From: Varroa destructor
Lineage: Eukaryota > Arthropoda > Arachnida > Mesostigmata > Varroidae
Assembly: GCF_002443255.2 (NCBI RefSeq)
Contig: NW_019211454.1
Location: forward strand, 5,737,858 to 5,801,857
Length of the DNA: 64,000 nucleotides
Direction: 5' to 3'
Shown here: positions 1 through 11,134 of the stretch, piece by piece
Layout: every line of letters starts with the position of its first letter
Numbering within the stretch: the first letter of the stretch is position 1
The notes under the pieces: generated by a model
What the model was told of the DNA's origin: nothing
What the model saw: the letters and a program-made list of their open reading frames with translations, nothing else
Database searches by the model: none
Position numbers and translations under genes: made by a program

Positions 1-521
1 GATGTAGGACAACCTGAAACCTCTATACGTATGTATAGCTGAACTAAATAATCCAAATAAAATTAAAAACAGTGATAGCAATAAACGTATGATACCCAAA
101 CGCGTAAGTACCTAATAACGTATCACTATCGGCATAGAATGAATCTAATTACAGCCTAATGCACATTTTGATTAAACCATCATTTAGGTTCAATGTTCAA
201 GCCTGAATCATTCAATCATCTGAATCATCAGGTTGAATAATTTTCTTCAAATTACGTCGAATGCTTCGTGTTTACTACCAGCGGCAAAGAGTTCGCCAAG
301 CATCCTCTAAAATCATCCGAACAGATACCTTCCGCTGAGCATCAGCTAATCGAGGTAGCTTTTTGTTGAGGTATAGCGTGATTGGTTTCGAAATATTCCC
401 CAACCGTTTAAGCTAAAAGCGCATCCAGAGCGACCTGCCAGATTCATGTAGGCCATGTCCACACGTTTGGGCATAACCCCGTCTTCGCGCCATTTGCCAC
501 GCCTTGAACACTGCGCTGTTT
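1..521. other. AT-rich spacer, no gene seen
   Basis: No reading frame of note and no recognisable RNA or repeat. It would lie downstream (3') of the minus-strand gene at 0.5-3.1 kb and so may hold its 3' UTR. No clear minus-strand AATAAA signal was found close to the proposed stop. Confidence 0.4.
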
Positions 522-710
522 TTAAACGGCAACTTTAAGCGCGTTCACTTTCACTTCACAGGAAGCATACCATGCTTCTTTTTTGCACGCTACAGTGAAT
601 ACTTCAATGCCTCGATACCTCGAGGTTATCGTTAGCTCTTTTTCTACATTGATTTTATGATGTCCTTTCTTTACACTAGATTGGTTATAGCTAATTAGAA
701 CCGTGCCCAC
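522..710 (-). CDS. Possible last exon of unrecognised minus-strand gene
   Basis: A minus-strand frame runs to a TAA at 522-524. If it is entered at an AG acceptor just above 710 (sequence ...AGCCCAG then GTG), it opens in phase 0 and encodes 62 residues beginning VGTVLISYNQ and ending NALKVAV. Phase 0 matches the strong donor (TTG then GTGAGTAAG) at 1590/1589 at the end of the large exon upstream, so the join keeps the frame. The chain alternates hydrophobic and polar residues, which suggests beta strands, and has two cysteines (VACKKEAWYASC). This exon is an inference. The alternative acceptor nearer 760 (CTTTTAG) gives a longer open frame but the wrong phase. The upstream exon could instead simply end at its own stop at 1536. 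Confidence 0.3.
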   Translation of the reverse strand: MGTVLISYNQSSVKKGHHKINVEKELTITSRYRGIEVFTVACKKEAWYASCEVKVNALKVAV

Positions 711-1535
711 CTGGGCTATGTCTGAGCAGATTGTTAATGCAGGTCCTTGCCCTAAAAGCATGTCTCGCAGGCAAAGGACACAGTGACTATAACTAATTGT
801 AATTCACATTTATATTGACCCGAAAGTACATTCTCATCATGTAGCTGTATATTTTTGAGACATTACAAAACGAGTGCTTTAGGCAAAAATGTATCGGGGA
901 TGACATCAAATAGTCTTCAAATGTCTGTCGAACTGTTTCAGGACTAGGTGCTTCAATAGTCACTCTCTGAACTTCCGTTTGACAGGTGGCTTAATTTTTA
1001 AAAATGCGATCAGTGGACCTACTATCTCGAAACAACGTAATAGTACTCATGCTTGTTTTCTACCCATACATACATACCCTACTTAAAAAATTATTATTTT
1101 CAGTTGTACGTTAGGTAGGCTCTTAAGCAATAACTTCAGATGTCTGGACCCTCCCAGCAAAAGCTCGATTTGCCTACGCTTTGTTTTGAACCTACGCCTC
1201 TTTCAAGTTTCTCGCAAACACCTACACATCTATTACGCTGAGTGTATTGGACCAGCTTCTTACTCGAAACCGTGGACTGTCGAATGGCGAGGGTTCTTCT
1301 GTAAAACCAAACGTTCTCTATATGTAAAGAACAAATTCGCCGTTTTTTTTAGACAACCTTGCATATATATTTTTCAACTGTCATTTTCTGTGCTATTATA
1401 GCTAGTTTACAGTTACATTAAGCGATAGATTAATGGTCCTTTTTTCCTTAGCAATTATCCAGAAATGTAGAAGCGAAGTTAGGTTCCTCGTTAAATCTCA
1501 TTGAATATTTGCCATGATATTATACAGCATTCTCA
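711..1535. other. Probable intron or 3' flank, no other feature seen
   Basis: A/T-rich DNA between the large exon and the possible last exon of the minus-strand gene. Short plus-strand frames near 1186-1401 have no coding character that I can see. Confidence 0.35.
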
Positions 1536-2288
1536 TTACATGTGTCCTACTGGCGCAAGAATCCAGATCCTACTTATGATCTTACTCACCAACGAAAGCT
1601 CATCTGTCTCACTACTGGGCTTAGAGGTCAAATATTCTTGTATTGGTTTGGCAACCTGCGGTACTTCTATCTGTGGTGCAGAGGCTTCAGGTATGTCTTC
1701 TACCGTGCAGGTCACGGGTTTCTCGATCAGTTCACATTTAACGTCAACAGCGACTGACCACTGTTTAGGAACCTGACCTGGACAATCAACGGCGATAATT
1801 TGTTGTGGCGGGGCTTCACTGGCTGCCTCGACCTCACAACTCTCTTCTCTACCATTTAATATGATGCGAAATACGTCTAGGTACTCGATACGCTGCGCTT
1901 CGCTAACCTCCATTTTATACTTATTCGGCCCATATTCAATTTCTGCAACTAGTTTTTGAGGGAGCCCATACACCCATTTCTTTTCTAGGCTCTCTGACCA
2001 TCCGTCGCTTTTTATTACGAACCTTTCATCTCCATCGAATACGACAGTCAAAATGGCTTTGTAATCTGAAGACGCTAACTCACGACCGTCGGCTTGTGCC
2101 CCACAAATACGGAAACGCAAATTTGCCACAAGGGACTTGAATAAATCCAACACTGACGATACTAAGAAGCAGCCCGCAGGAATATCCTGCAAAGCCTGTA
2201 CCACCTCAAGCCTATATGCCTGATTTCGAAAATTAAAGGCCTTGTTGGGCAAGATCTCCGTGTAGAGTTTCTCGAATATTGGTTTCTC
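1536..2288 (-). CDS. Large second exon of unrecognised gene
   Basis: The longest open block in the window. The acceptor is good: a pyrimidine-containing stretch ending TTTTCACAG, with the exon starting at 2288 (EKPIFEKLYTEILP...). The frame stays open for 250 codons to a TAA at 1536-1538. A near-consensus donor (GTGAGTAAG) lies at 1589, so the real exon may be 2288-1590, exactly 233 codons in phase 0. The first part looks helical (VVQALQDIPAGCFLVSS, LDLFKSLVANLRFRICG). The middle looks beta-rich (YKAILTVVFDGDERFVIKSDGW, then YGPNKYKMEV), followed by an acidic, Pro/Glu-rich tail (EVEAASEAPP, DIPEASAPQIEVPQ). I do not recognise the family, and there is no signal peptide or obvious membrane segment. 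A frame this long is very unlikely by chance at this base composition, and it joins the upstream exon in phase. Confidence 0.75.
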   Translation of the reverse strand, partial: EKPIFEKLYTEILPNKAFNFRNQAYRLEVVQALQDIPAGCFLVSSVLDLFKSLVANLRFRICGAQADGRELASSDYKAILTVVFDGDERFVIKSDGWSESLEKKWVYGLPQKLVAEIEYGPNKYKMEVSEAQRIEYLDVFRIILNGREESCEVEAASEAPPQQIIAVDCPGQVPKQWSVAVDVKCELIEKPVTCTVEDIPEASAPQIEVPQVAKPIQEYLTSKPSSETDELSLVSKIISRIWILAPVGHM

Positions 2289-2729
2289 CTGTGAAAATAG
2301 TTACGTCATTGAGGTCATATGGTTACATCATTGGGGGGTAGGCAAAGTCGAGTTCTGTATCTTACTAAAACTGTTTTATTCTTTGGCTGCATTGGCGAAC
2401 TTGTTTTACCATTGTTAAACCTATCGGACGTACCAATTTTATTAAACTCAGCAAATTAAGAACTGCGAAAATCGTGTATTTCCATCCAAATCAACACGCA
2501 GTACTATGTACTGTAAATTAATGCACCCGATGCGATTTCCTGACAATTCGCGTTCCGCCGTTAGGTCTCTTGCATCGCCATTTTAGGAAGCTTGGAGAAA
2601 AACTATCAAATTGACTAATTTGCACTCTACCTGTATAAAGGTTAAAAAGTTCAAGTGTATTTTTTGTACACACTAAATTCCGGCCCTCATAATTTCGCAT
2701 TCACAACTTATACTATGAATATTACGTAC
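2289..2729 (-). other. Intron, 441 bp, phase 0
   Basis: The donor is AAG followed by GTACGT at 2729-2724. The acceptor is TTTTCACAG ending at 2289. The intron interrupts the protein between a lysine codon and a glutamate codon without splitting a codon. Its content is A/T-rich with no internal gene. Confidence 0.65.
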
Positions 2730-3119
2730 CTTAATGCTCTGCCAATATTCAACATAGTGAAGCCACACCAGCTCTTTGACGATATGAGGAAACAACTGGA
2801 TGAAAGCAGAGATTTCTTGTTCTGTATTTGCCCCTCTTTCGGTCTCTGGAAACCGTAACGGACTCGGATCAGCAAGGGGCCTCCTTCTTTCCAGGCCTTG
2901 AGGGTCGATTTTGAACAAATGATCTATCGTTCGACGTTTGACTACTATCTCGTCTTCACTATGCCCGACCAGATAAGAGCTGCTTGGTTGTTGACGGACT
3001 GTTGGATCTGTCTTAAACGCAGCTACATGGAATTGTTCACTGCCGCCTCTAAGCAGTCTTCCAACCGTACGGTCGTACAGGCCGGTGATAGCGCTGCTCA
3101 GGTTCCGAAAGTATGTCAT
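2730..3119 (-). CDS. First coding exon of unrecognised gene
   Basis: Opens with ATG at 3119-3117 and encodes 130 residues, from MTYFRNLSSAITGLYDRT to the donor after WLHYVEYWQSIK. An in-frame TGA lies two codons above the ATG, so either this is the true start or the exon begins at an acceptor closer in (CTGCTTAG around 3058 is possible). The chain has an arginine-rich N-terminal part, a charged middle (HSEDEIVVKRRTIDHLFKID; RRRPLADPSP) and a helical end (EISAFIQLFPHIVKELVWLH). The start context is weak. Joined to the next exon it gives a 363-residue product up to the candidate donor at 1589, or 380 residues if the second exon runs to its own stop. Function is unknown: no catalytic motif or known domain is evident to me. 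The promoter was not identified. Confidence 0.65.
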
Positions 3120-6100
3120 ACTTCACTTGTTCTAGACAGAATACACAGATATTCTCGATCCACAGCGGTTTTTTTAAAACTTCAGTAGTACCGCACAACG
3201 GAGTACAAGCTATTACGTGTAGTAGACAAAAAGTACTCTACAGCTATCAGTACTAATTAACAAGTGTCAGTAGACAACGTTAGACCACGCAGTTGCTCAT
3301 TAACACGATTTGTTATTGCCTCGTGTTAACTAACTTCGGCGGAAGTTGGATATTCCTAAAATTATTATATGGACTCTAGCCATTGTGTACCTCTTATTCA
3401 CTACCACGCGTACGAATTAACGGGAACATCAACGGAATACACTCATCAATAGGGTGCGACAACGATGAGGGACTCAACTTTTTCGAAGTGCTACAGCAAC
3501 TGTATCCAGCCTAGCATATTCCAGATAGAAAAGTACGGTCAGACTTGTTGTTTCTTGACGCTCAGCTAACATAGCTCATCTGAAGTGTTCTACCTGAGGC
3601 GGAATACGTTCACCATAGGTTTGTAAGAAAACGAAACTATTTTCAGCAGGCAATATCTGAGGAGGGGAGGCAATTGACAAAAACCGAAATAACTTATGTT
3701 GGAACCTAATATCTAGAACCTACGTGTTACTAAACAACAAAAAAAAAACGTATCATTCTAGATATTATCAGTAGTGTCTAGGTACCGATCTATTTTTCAC
3801 AGTTGTGCGCCTCGTAGAGGTTGTAAGAATTGTCGGTAAAACGAGACATTCTTCACACGAAAGTATCACTGAAAATGTTCTTAAAAGTTGGGGTGTCTAA
3901 GTAGTTCCACTGCTAGGCCAACGCGTGACTTAAGTTATCAGCACGATCGCTGGCCGGCTAAATGAGACATACGTTTCACCAGAATTAAAGTAAATAAGTT
4001 CAAATATACGTAGATCATTAACCATGTTCATAATCGTTACCGTGAATGTGGTGACGCTGCGAAACACTGCTTGAGATATATCTAAAAATAGCCCTTAAAT
4101 CATTTTTATCTGCGGATTGTTAAATCGAGTTAAGTGGGCGACAACTTCAGCCATTACGTATTTGCTGTATCTTTGAACGTGATCGCGTTAAAGGTCGGTA
4201 TCGCCTGACGAAAAGTAATGGTCCAATTCAAGAGGTACAATTCAAATCTACTATTTGAGCTGACAGGACCTAAGTTCCATTGTGTCGTCAACTCGTGGCC
4301 GGTTTGTGAAACCTAAATTAACAAGTTGTTCTTAACAATATTCAAACGTAACCATCCGCTCCCTGGCTAGCGGACACTACGCCATTATAGGTTTAAAAAT
4401 GTATTTAAAATTTAAAAAATACTGCATAGCGATAGATTGAAATTTCGACATTTATTGTCGTTGGTTCGTAGAGAATCCTACAGTATTTAAGCGCTTGTGC
4501 ACGCTGCGATTGTCGTTCTTTTGACGGCATCTATAGAACGATACGTCAACTATGGAGATGTTAAGTAAGTTTCATACTAACTGTGTAGCGGAGCAGCTTG
4601 CAAAGACCAAAGTAATAGCAAAGCGAATCCTATCAATGTTCGATTTTGCATCTGAAGAGGACTGTCCTCGCATAAAGCAAATTCTCATCGATAATCAGCC
4701 ATTTCCGTTCTGAAAACTCTGAAACTGAGAAAAAAACAACTGTCCGTATTCAGATAGTTAAAAGGAAACGCACTGATCATTAGAAACATCGAATGTCTGG
4801 ACCTATACGACTGGAAGGCTGTGCTGCCCATAAAAATTTAACCAAGAAATATTCATCCGTCGAACGAATTTCGCAGCCAGCACAAAACCAAATAGACAAC
4901 AACGGGTCGTGATTGCTAATGAAGGAGTTTTAAGGAGTCTGGGAAAGATTAGAATGGACTCGTACGCGTTGCCCAATGTTAAACTCTAAACTGTTAAGTT
5001 GAAGGCCCAGTTCAGAGTAATTAAGGAGTTTCACAACATATTTAACCAGCAAAGATATCTGCGGGTACAGACTGATCTGGGATCGAACCCGAGCGTGCCC
5101 ACAGCGCTTAACCTGTTAGAAAGTACTGAATAGAGATCAAATGTTTCGTGGGGAGAGAATGCAACGCTCAGACTTCAGGAAAAATTGGTTGGGATCCATA
5201 AAATGCAATGAATTTTACATTTTGAATACACGAGTAACAATACTGTGGCGTTCGTTCGCGACTAACTGACCAAGTGGGGTCCTGGCCAGCGGAGCCACTT
5301 CCATTACCGTTTTTTACGATGTCAGCTATTCGGGAGTCAATCACGCATCCGAAATAACAATTTGTTGTTCGGGCGAGTTTCTTATTATTATCTTAATCAG
5401 TTTTGGTTAGAATGTACGCCTCTTCGAACGTCATTTGTCCACACGAGTACTTGACAATGTCATTCGATTGTATCGTGTTTAAACGTAGATCTATTCGCTA
5501 CACCCTTAATTACCGATGTACGGTTTCACGATATATATAAGTATGAACTGATCTATATGATTTTATTAAAACGACTATCAGTTCGTGAAAAAATACGGCG
5601 AACATGCGAGCTATTTACGTGCACGTAAAGGAATATCAGACTCACGGGGAAATCCGTTGGCTGATTAGCTTAGATAATCTTTCCGTCTCTTCAAACTAGT
5701 GGTTTTGATGCTTTTGAACACTCTAAAGGGACAATTCTAGTGAGAAGTCGTGCCCTAAACTCTTCATCAGCTTCATAAATAGGTCGGAAAGTTTACCTTT
5801 CTAAGACCAGGCGCATAGCAGCTGCAGCCTACCTATTGGTTATACAAGACACACCACAAACTTTGTGTGACGGTTTCATTCTAACTGTAGAACCAATTCA
5901 TTCCGATTATACGATACCAGAAGATAGCCTTCTACGACGACCATTGATCAAGGGCCCATTCGATTTTCCTGCAACATTAGTAATAGTCGCGTAAGTAATA
6001 CTGGCGCTTCAAGTTCATACAATTTGTGTGTATGTGTTAAATTCCAGTTAACGCAACGGCGTGTACATCACATAGAACCCGGTTTGTAAATATAAGGTGG

Positions 6101-8282
6101 TAAGCTAGTTGGCGAATAAGCCCAAATTTGATTGAACAAGGTAAGTCCCGAACTTATCATATTGCTTCGTACAGATACAAAGATGTCTGTCTAGCTATGG
6201 ATTCAAACCTCCCTCTGCGATACTGATTACCATCGTGGTAGGTACTTAACGTAGATGAATGATTTTTCCTTCAAGATCCGCACATCCTTCGCTGGCTCGG
6301 GCAGGCAACGGTGGTAACCACTGCAAAAGTTTCAGCAAGAAGCGAGTTGTGTCGATTTTTTAGGCCCTAACCTCAAACCTATGCAATTTATTTATTTGAT
6401 AAATATGGTAACCTTGATATTTATGTTTGAGAAGTCGGTCCTATCGAAATTCGCTTGCCGAGACCATCAGTAATTTCTATGCACCTGCTTTTTATGGCGC
6501 GCTCTGCACTGCGCATGTTGTACACAGGCATTTAGCCAATAGCAAGCATAACGATCAGCTCAATGTTAAAGAGTACTTGTTCTATGATTCTTCGTACTTA
6601 TTACGATTGTCGAATATAGTCTTCATTTTAAACCGGTAAGACTGTGTCGGCTTGGAACTTTTGCTTCTCCTCCATTAACTTAAGTTTAACTCAAATTTAC
6701 ACAGAGGTGCTAATAAATATTCAACACGAATGTGTTGCTTTATCAATTTATTTGAAAATTACAGATTGTGTTTGCACTTGTATTGCATCTCGTCCTTAAG
6801 CAACCGCCGTGGCACCCCAACGAACAGGCTGCCCCCTTATAACGCGGGAGAAAATGCCAGAAGTCGCTTACAGTTCGTAATGTCAAATTTTCTTTATCAT
6901 ACTTTTAATTTCTGTATGCCAACACCCCGTTTCCTTCTGCTGAATACAATGAACCCCCGTACATATGTAACGTTATTCTGCTTACTTCCACTGTTGAGTG
7001 CACTGTTGCCCTGTGACTAGTTATTTTTGTAGTTTTTGACATGTACGGGAATAAATACGCACAGTGACGGCCCGTTCGCAAGCCTTTAAGCGCCCATAGT
7101 TATATGGGTGCTTTTGATGCGGCCATAAGGACGCCTTCGACGAGGTCCCAGTAGCTTCGCTATCGGAGTTATGAACCCGTAACCGAGCCTCGTAATGGAG
7201 CAGTTCAACATTATCGACGAGTGCTCTGAGCTTTTAAGCGAAAGCGGTTGATTAATCGGTCGACATAATGTAAACGTATGGTGCCTTGATCATAACTTAA
7301 CCAGCATAGTTCATGGAATTGCATTAGTTACCGACTGTAATTTAGCTGTTTAGACTAGCTACTTCACTATCAGGAAATACCCGCTTCTAGAACAATCCGA
7401 TAGCTGACTTCTACGGACGAAACCCAGAGCCTGAACTGAGATACTAAATAAACTATTTGCAATTTTATTCATAATTAAGCTCAGCATTGCTTGATGTCGA
7501 AATTCGAAAGTGTGGACAACGTAAACGAATGCAAAATTGGTATGTAAGTGTATTTACCGCAAGTTCGTTTTCGTGTATTTAGATCTCTGCTCTGAACCTT
7601 TTAGGACCTTAAAATCGGCTCGCGTATCTTGGTAATTAAATTTTAAACGGCAACTCCTGGTACATATGTGTAGTACAAAACAATGCCTCAGCTGGTAAGT
7701 AAGTTGACCAGTAGACAGTTGGTCATCAAAGGAATACGAAGTTCAAGCTAAAGGGAAACCGCTCCGGAAACTATTTCCGGATATATCTAATTTGACACAG
7801 TGAGAGGAGGATGCGTTTGTGTATATTTTGTCTTCACCGTTCATTTCTGAGATACTCTACCACTTGACAGAGGAATCAGTCAAAACGTTGCTGGAAAGCT
7901 TGACGTGTTCATAGAATATGGAAGACCGATATCTCGGACTTGGGCGTTTCAGCCGGCGCATTGCGTTCTAAAGTCGATTTTTCGTAAGGCATCAGAGATC
8001 ATCTCCATCGGTAGCTTATGAAACTCTGCTTTGTTTTTTGAACGGATTTTCTAGTGCAGGGCAGCTCGTCTTAAAATGATCTCATAAAAACAAGTATTTC
8101 AATGACATCGTTATGACCTATACTATGGCGACACGGACGATCTTGCGCGTAAAGCTCCGTCGCAATTACATGAAAGCTATCTGTCGTCTCGGATCAACAA
8201 CGGCTAGTGGATGACTGAATCATTTGTTCCGGACGTTATATAAAATAGTAGCAGTAAATTATAATCATAAATCCACTTCATC
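3120..8282. other. Long gene-free stretch
   Basis: About 5 kb of A/T-rich spacer. It contains only short chance frames (for example 6427-6639 and 6730-7020, plus strand) without splice support or recognisable motifs, and no repeat that I could pair within the window. A GGGATCGAACCCG stretch near 5080-5092 resembles a tRNA T-arm but is not part of a foldable tRNA. Confidence 0.4.
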
Positions 8283-8546
8283 TTGGGGGTGCCAGTTCAT
8301 CCATCGTACATTCCGCAAATTTACCTTCCACTAGTAACGAGTGGTCCAAAAACGATTCCTATCGATATCAGTGTGGCAAATCTATCGCGGTGGTCTCCCG
8401 ACGATATAATATCACTACTTGTAACTAAGTTCAGTAGGCAAACGCGTGACAGTAACGTGTGTCCCTTGAAGCTCATAATAATCGAAGCTATAACCAATGA
8501 TCAATCTAACATCGTTCAGTTGATGACTGAGAACAAATTGTGGTAG
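8283..8546 (+). CDS. Weak exon candidate, unknown
   Basis: An 87-codon plus-strand frame ending in TAG at 8546. It could be entered at the AG of GGTGCCAG near 8298. It contains LSRWSPDDIISLLVTKFS, which loosely recalls the first helix of a SAM domain (a Trp followed by an acidic helix start). The rest of a SAM domain, in particular the conserved DG and terminal helix pattern, cannot be followed. It may be a chance frame: length alone is not significant, and no partner exon was found. Confidence 0.15.
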   Translation: MGVPVHPSYIPQIYLPLVTSGPKTIPIDISVANLSRWSPDDIISLLVTKFSRQTRDSNVCPLKLIIIEAITNDQSNIVQLMTENKLW

Positions 8547-8959
8547 ATTGCTGACGCGCTAAGACGCCTGGCTCAGTATGATACGTACGACGTAAACTAC
8601 CGTATCGCCGCGGGTACAATTTAGAACCGTATCGCTTTTAAACAACGCTTGTACAATGAGCATTAAGATCTACATCAAAGAAGGATGTGGGAATAATCGT
8701 AAACAACATTTTGGTAATGTTAGTTATTGGATTTCCCTAGAAATCCTCGAAAGAACTTTCAATGAACACGATTTTTCCCCCATGCAACTTCAATGAATGA
8801 TTTAGGGACGACCTTTGTCCATTCTTGGGGCAGCTTTTCAACTCAACTTTTCTAGGAGGTAATATTTTTAGTTACGATAAATTGGTCATTATGATCTTTT
8901 TTTTCTTCTAAAGGTATAAAATTCTCCCTATTAAAGGGTTTCTACCATACATTGGGAAA

Positions 8960-9440
8960 GGAGACTGTTAAAAAGAGCGAGATCGAAACCAATAACCGCA
9001 GCCGGACGACATGTTTCAGTGTTTTGCTTGAACGGTCGAGCTGTTTAGAGAATTTAATCGAGGTGGTGTTATAAGTGAAGCTTATTGAAGAACTGTCTAT
9101 TAAATGTACGTAACCACTGTTTTTGAATAGGGTTTGGCTCTAGCACTCATTTAAAGGACAGCACGACGCTTGGACAATGATCTGTTCTGAATGACGTTAT
9201 CATAGGTTATCCAGTCATCGTTTTTCATCATTTGGGCAAGAGTCATATGTAAATGAGGATTCCAGTGTCTTCACAGTCAGAGGGCCGAGCTGCGCACGCC
9301 CTGTCTTCGATACTGAAGTCGCCACCTCGAACATAAGCAAACCAATTCCGCCTTCCAAGCCGTACGATCGGATATAGTGTTTGGCCTGGGTAAATCGCAA
9401 ATTTCCTCACGACTCTGGCCCTCTTCAGCGACAAAATTTT
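8960..9440 (-). mobile_element. Internally deleted mariner transposase relic
   Basis: Minus-strand translation of 9434-9243 contains WFAYVRGGDFSIEDR followed by ARPSD. This is the signature of the N-terminal DNA-binding region of mariner transposases (WF..FR.GDF.L.D..R.GRPS). Immediately downstream, two overlapping frames give NDEK (about 9242-9231) and then WITYDNVIQNRSLSKR (about 9221-9174). These correspond to the catalytic first-Asp block of the same protein (GDEKW..Y.N...R.W). A further QLDR match lies near 9047-9035. In an intact mariner about 80 residues separate the RPS block from the DEK block; here they nearly abut, so the coding centre is deleted, and frameshifts and stops follow. 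No terminal inverted repeats or TA target duplications could be fixed by eye. This is a dead element. Confidence 0.6.
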
Positions 9441-10135
9441 AAAGTCGATGTCATATACACGTTTGGAAGTGTGTGCAATTCACCTGAACAATGAACTGTA
9501 CAATTTAAGCCACGACGATGTCAAAAAAAAAGCCAAAGATGGCCTCACATCAGCCGCCGCCGCTCCGTTTGCTCACCCAGCATCGTTTGTAACGCCAAAA
9601 GTAAATCGACCCGAAACACTTTGCGAACATATGGGATAACCGAATACTATGCTATAAAGGAACACTTACGTCCTTCAATAACTTACCAATTAAGTTAAAC
9701 GATTTTACACGTGCAGCATCTGTTGGATATGATTACTTAAGCTACAGCAGACAAAAAAGTCATTTTGCTACCTTCTAAGTGTTAGCCTTCGGCAATGTGT
9801 AAAGGAATACATTTTCAAGCAATACAGGTGTACGTTAACGTAGAAGTATCCTTTAATCATTAAAGCGAAATCGAAAGAATGAGTTTTTTTGCTCTGCTAA
9901 TTGTATATTCAGAAAACCGTGTACGGAGGTACATAAATAATGTTAGATTGTTAGTCCATTCGAATAATAGAACCCTAGGATACATGAGCCCAAGGCAAAT
10001 CAAACGCTGAGAAAATAGGCAATATCATTTTTGGGGGTTTTGCATAGTCACGCATTCTGACCCGAGCAGATGTTTTTTTACGCAGATCTTTCCAGCGGTG
10101 CGTTTTCATGGAAGCTTTAGTTATAGTGGAAGTTA
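9441..10135. other. Spacer, no convincing gene
   Basis: A 63-codon plus-strand frame (9448-9639, alanine-rich near its centre) has no splice or family support. Nothing else was seen. Confidence 0.35.
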
Positions 10136-10168
10136 TTTACTCTTGCTCGTAAATTGAGCAAGAGTAAA
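10136..10168. repeat. Perfect 13-bp inverted repeat, 7-bp loop
   Basis: TTTACTCTTGCTC at 10136-10148 is followed after seven bases by its exact reverse complement, GAGCAAGAGTAAA, at 10156-10168. It can form a compact hairpin. The context is non-coding spacer between two mariner relics, so it may be a transposon-end remnant. Confidence 0.85.
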
Positions 10169-11134
10169 AAACTCCAGATCAACTTAAAGGCGTTTCAAGT
10201 GCGTGACAATTTACACTCAACAAAGTATTTATACGGCAGCCTACAAATGCGAACACGCCAATGCTATGGAAGGATATAGAGAACCGACGGAGATCAGATG
10301 AAAATGCTAGCCACATATTAGCGATGTTGGGGAAACTATATATATATATAGAGATTACGTGCTATTGCTCTATCGAACTGCTTGATGGAACGAAGGTCCT
10401 TGCGATGGTAGCACGTCCGGGCATTCTTCTTTGAGACGCGTTGCGTTTTGGGATAGACATCTCTGTTTCGCGTTGGTGGTCATCCGTTTGATACACAGCC
10501 AACAGTTTTTTTTTTTCGAAACGTATCAAAAAGAAGTTTCACGTGGGAAAACTGCGCGTGAGATAGACCGAAAATGTTGACGCCAAGCAATCTCTGGATT
10601 CTATACTCCTATAAATTTCTTTGCGTAACCATTGTTCGTACACGTACATCAAAAACTTTTTTCTAATAAGCTTATAAGATAAGCAGCATATTATAAAATA
10701 ATACTAATGGTAATAATTAACTTCTTTTAACTCAGTACAGCTTGGTAGTGATGTGGTGTGATGTACAATGACTTTAGGGGAGTTTTATTCTTAAGTTTTG
10801 CTTGTCACGGATTTAGTAATAGGAAGAGCTTTTATTTTTCTGAATTGCTATTGTAAATTATTATGCCCCTGACGAGTGCCACTTCCTGTCCAAATCACCG
10901 GAGCGCGGCTTCTTTCCAGTCAGTCACTTATCCTGTGTAATGAATCTGACTACAGAGGGCACGATTGCCGAGTTTTTGAATCGCATGTATCTTTAAACGC
11001 ATAAATAATTGACCTCTGTACCTATTTTGGGGTTCTTAACTGGCAATTGACCTAAACTTACCGACCTGATTATGACTTTTTTAAAAGCTTATGGAATAAC
11101 TTAAACCCTTTCCGAGCTAAGTTGTTCTATATTG
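10169..11134. other. Spacer with short TA run
   Basis: Contains a short TA dinucleotide run near 10338-10351 and A/T-rich DNA. No reading frame was supported. Confidence 0.35.

Noticed and set aside
2673..3188. Plus-strand frames at 2655-2858 and 2898-3188
   Set aside because: They are shadows of the minus-strand exon that has splice support.
5060..5150. tRNA-like T-arm (GGGATCGAACCCG) on the plus strand, suggesting a minus-strand tRNA
   Set aside because: The flanking bases do not form an acceptor stem, the T-stem has a mismatch, and no D-arm (expected complement of TAGCTCAG-type sequence) is present at the right distance.
8283..8546. SAM-domain exon from RWSPDDIISLLVTKFS
   Set aside because: Only the first helix pattern is suggestive; the rest of the domain cannot be followed and no splice partner exists.
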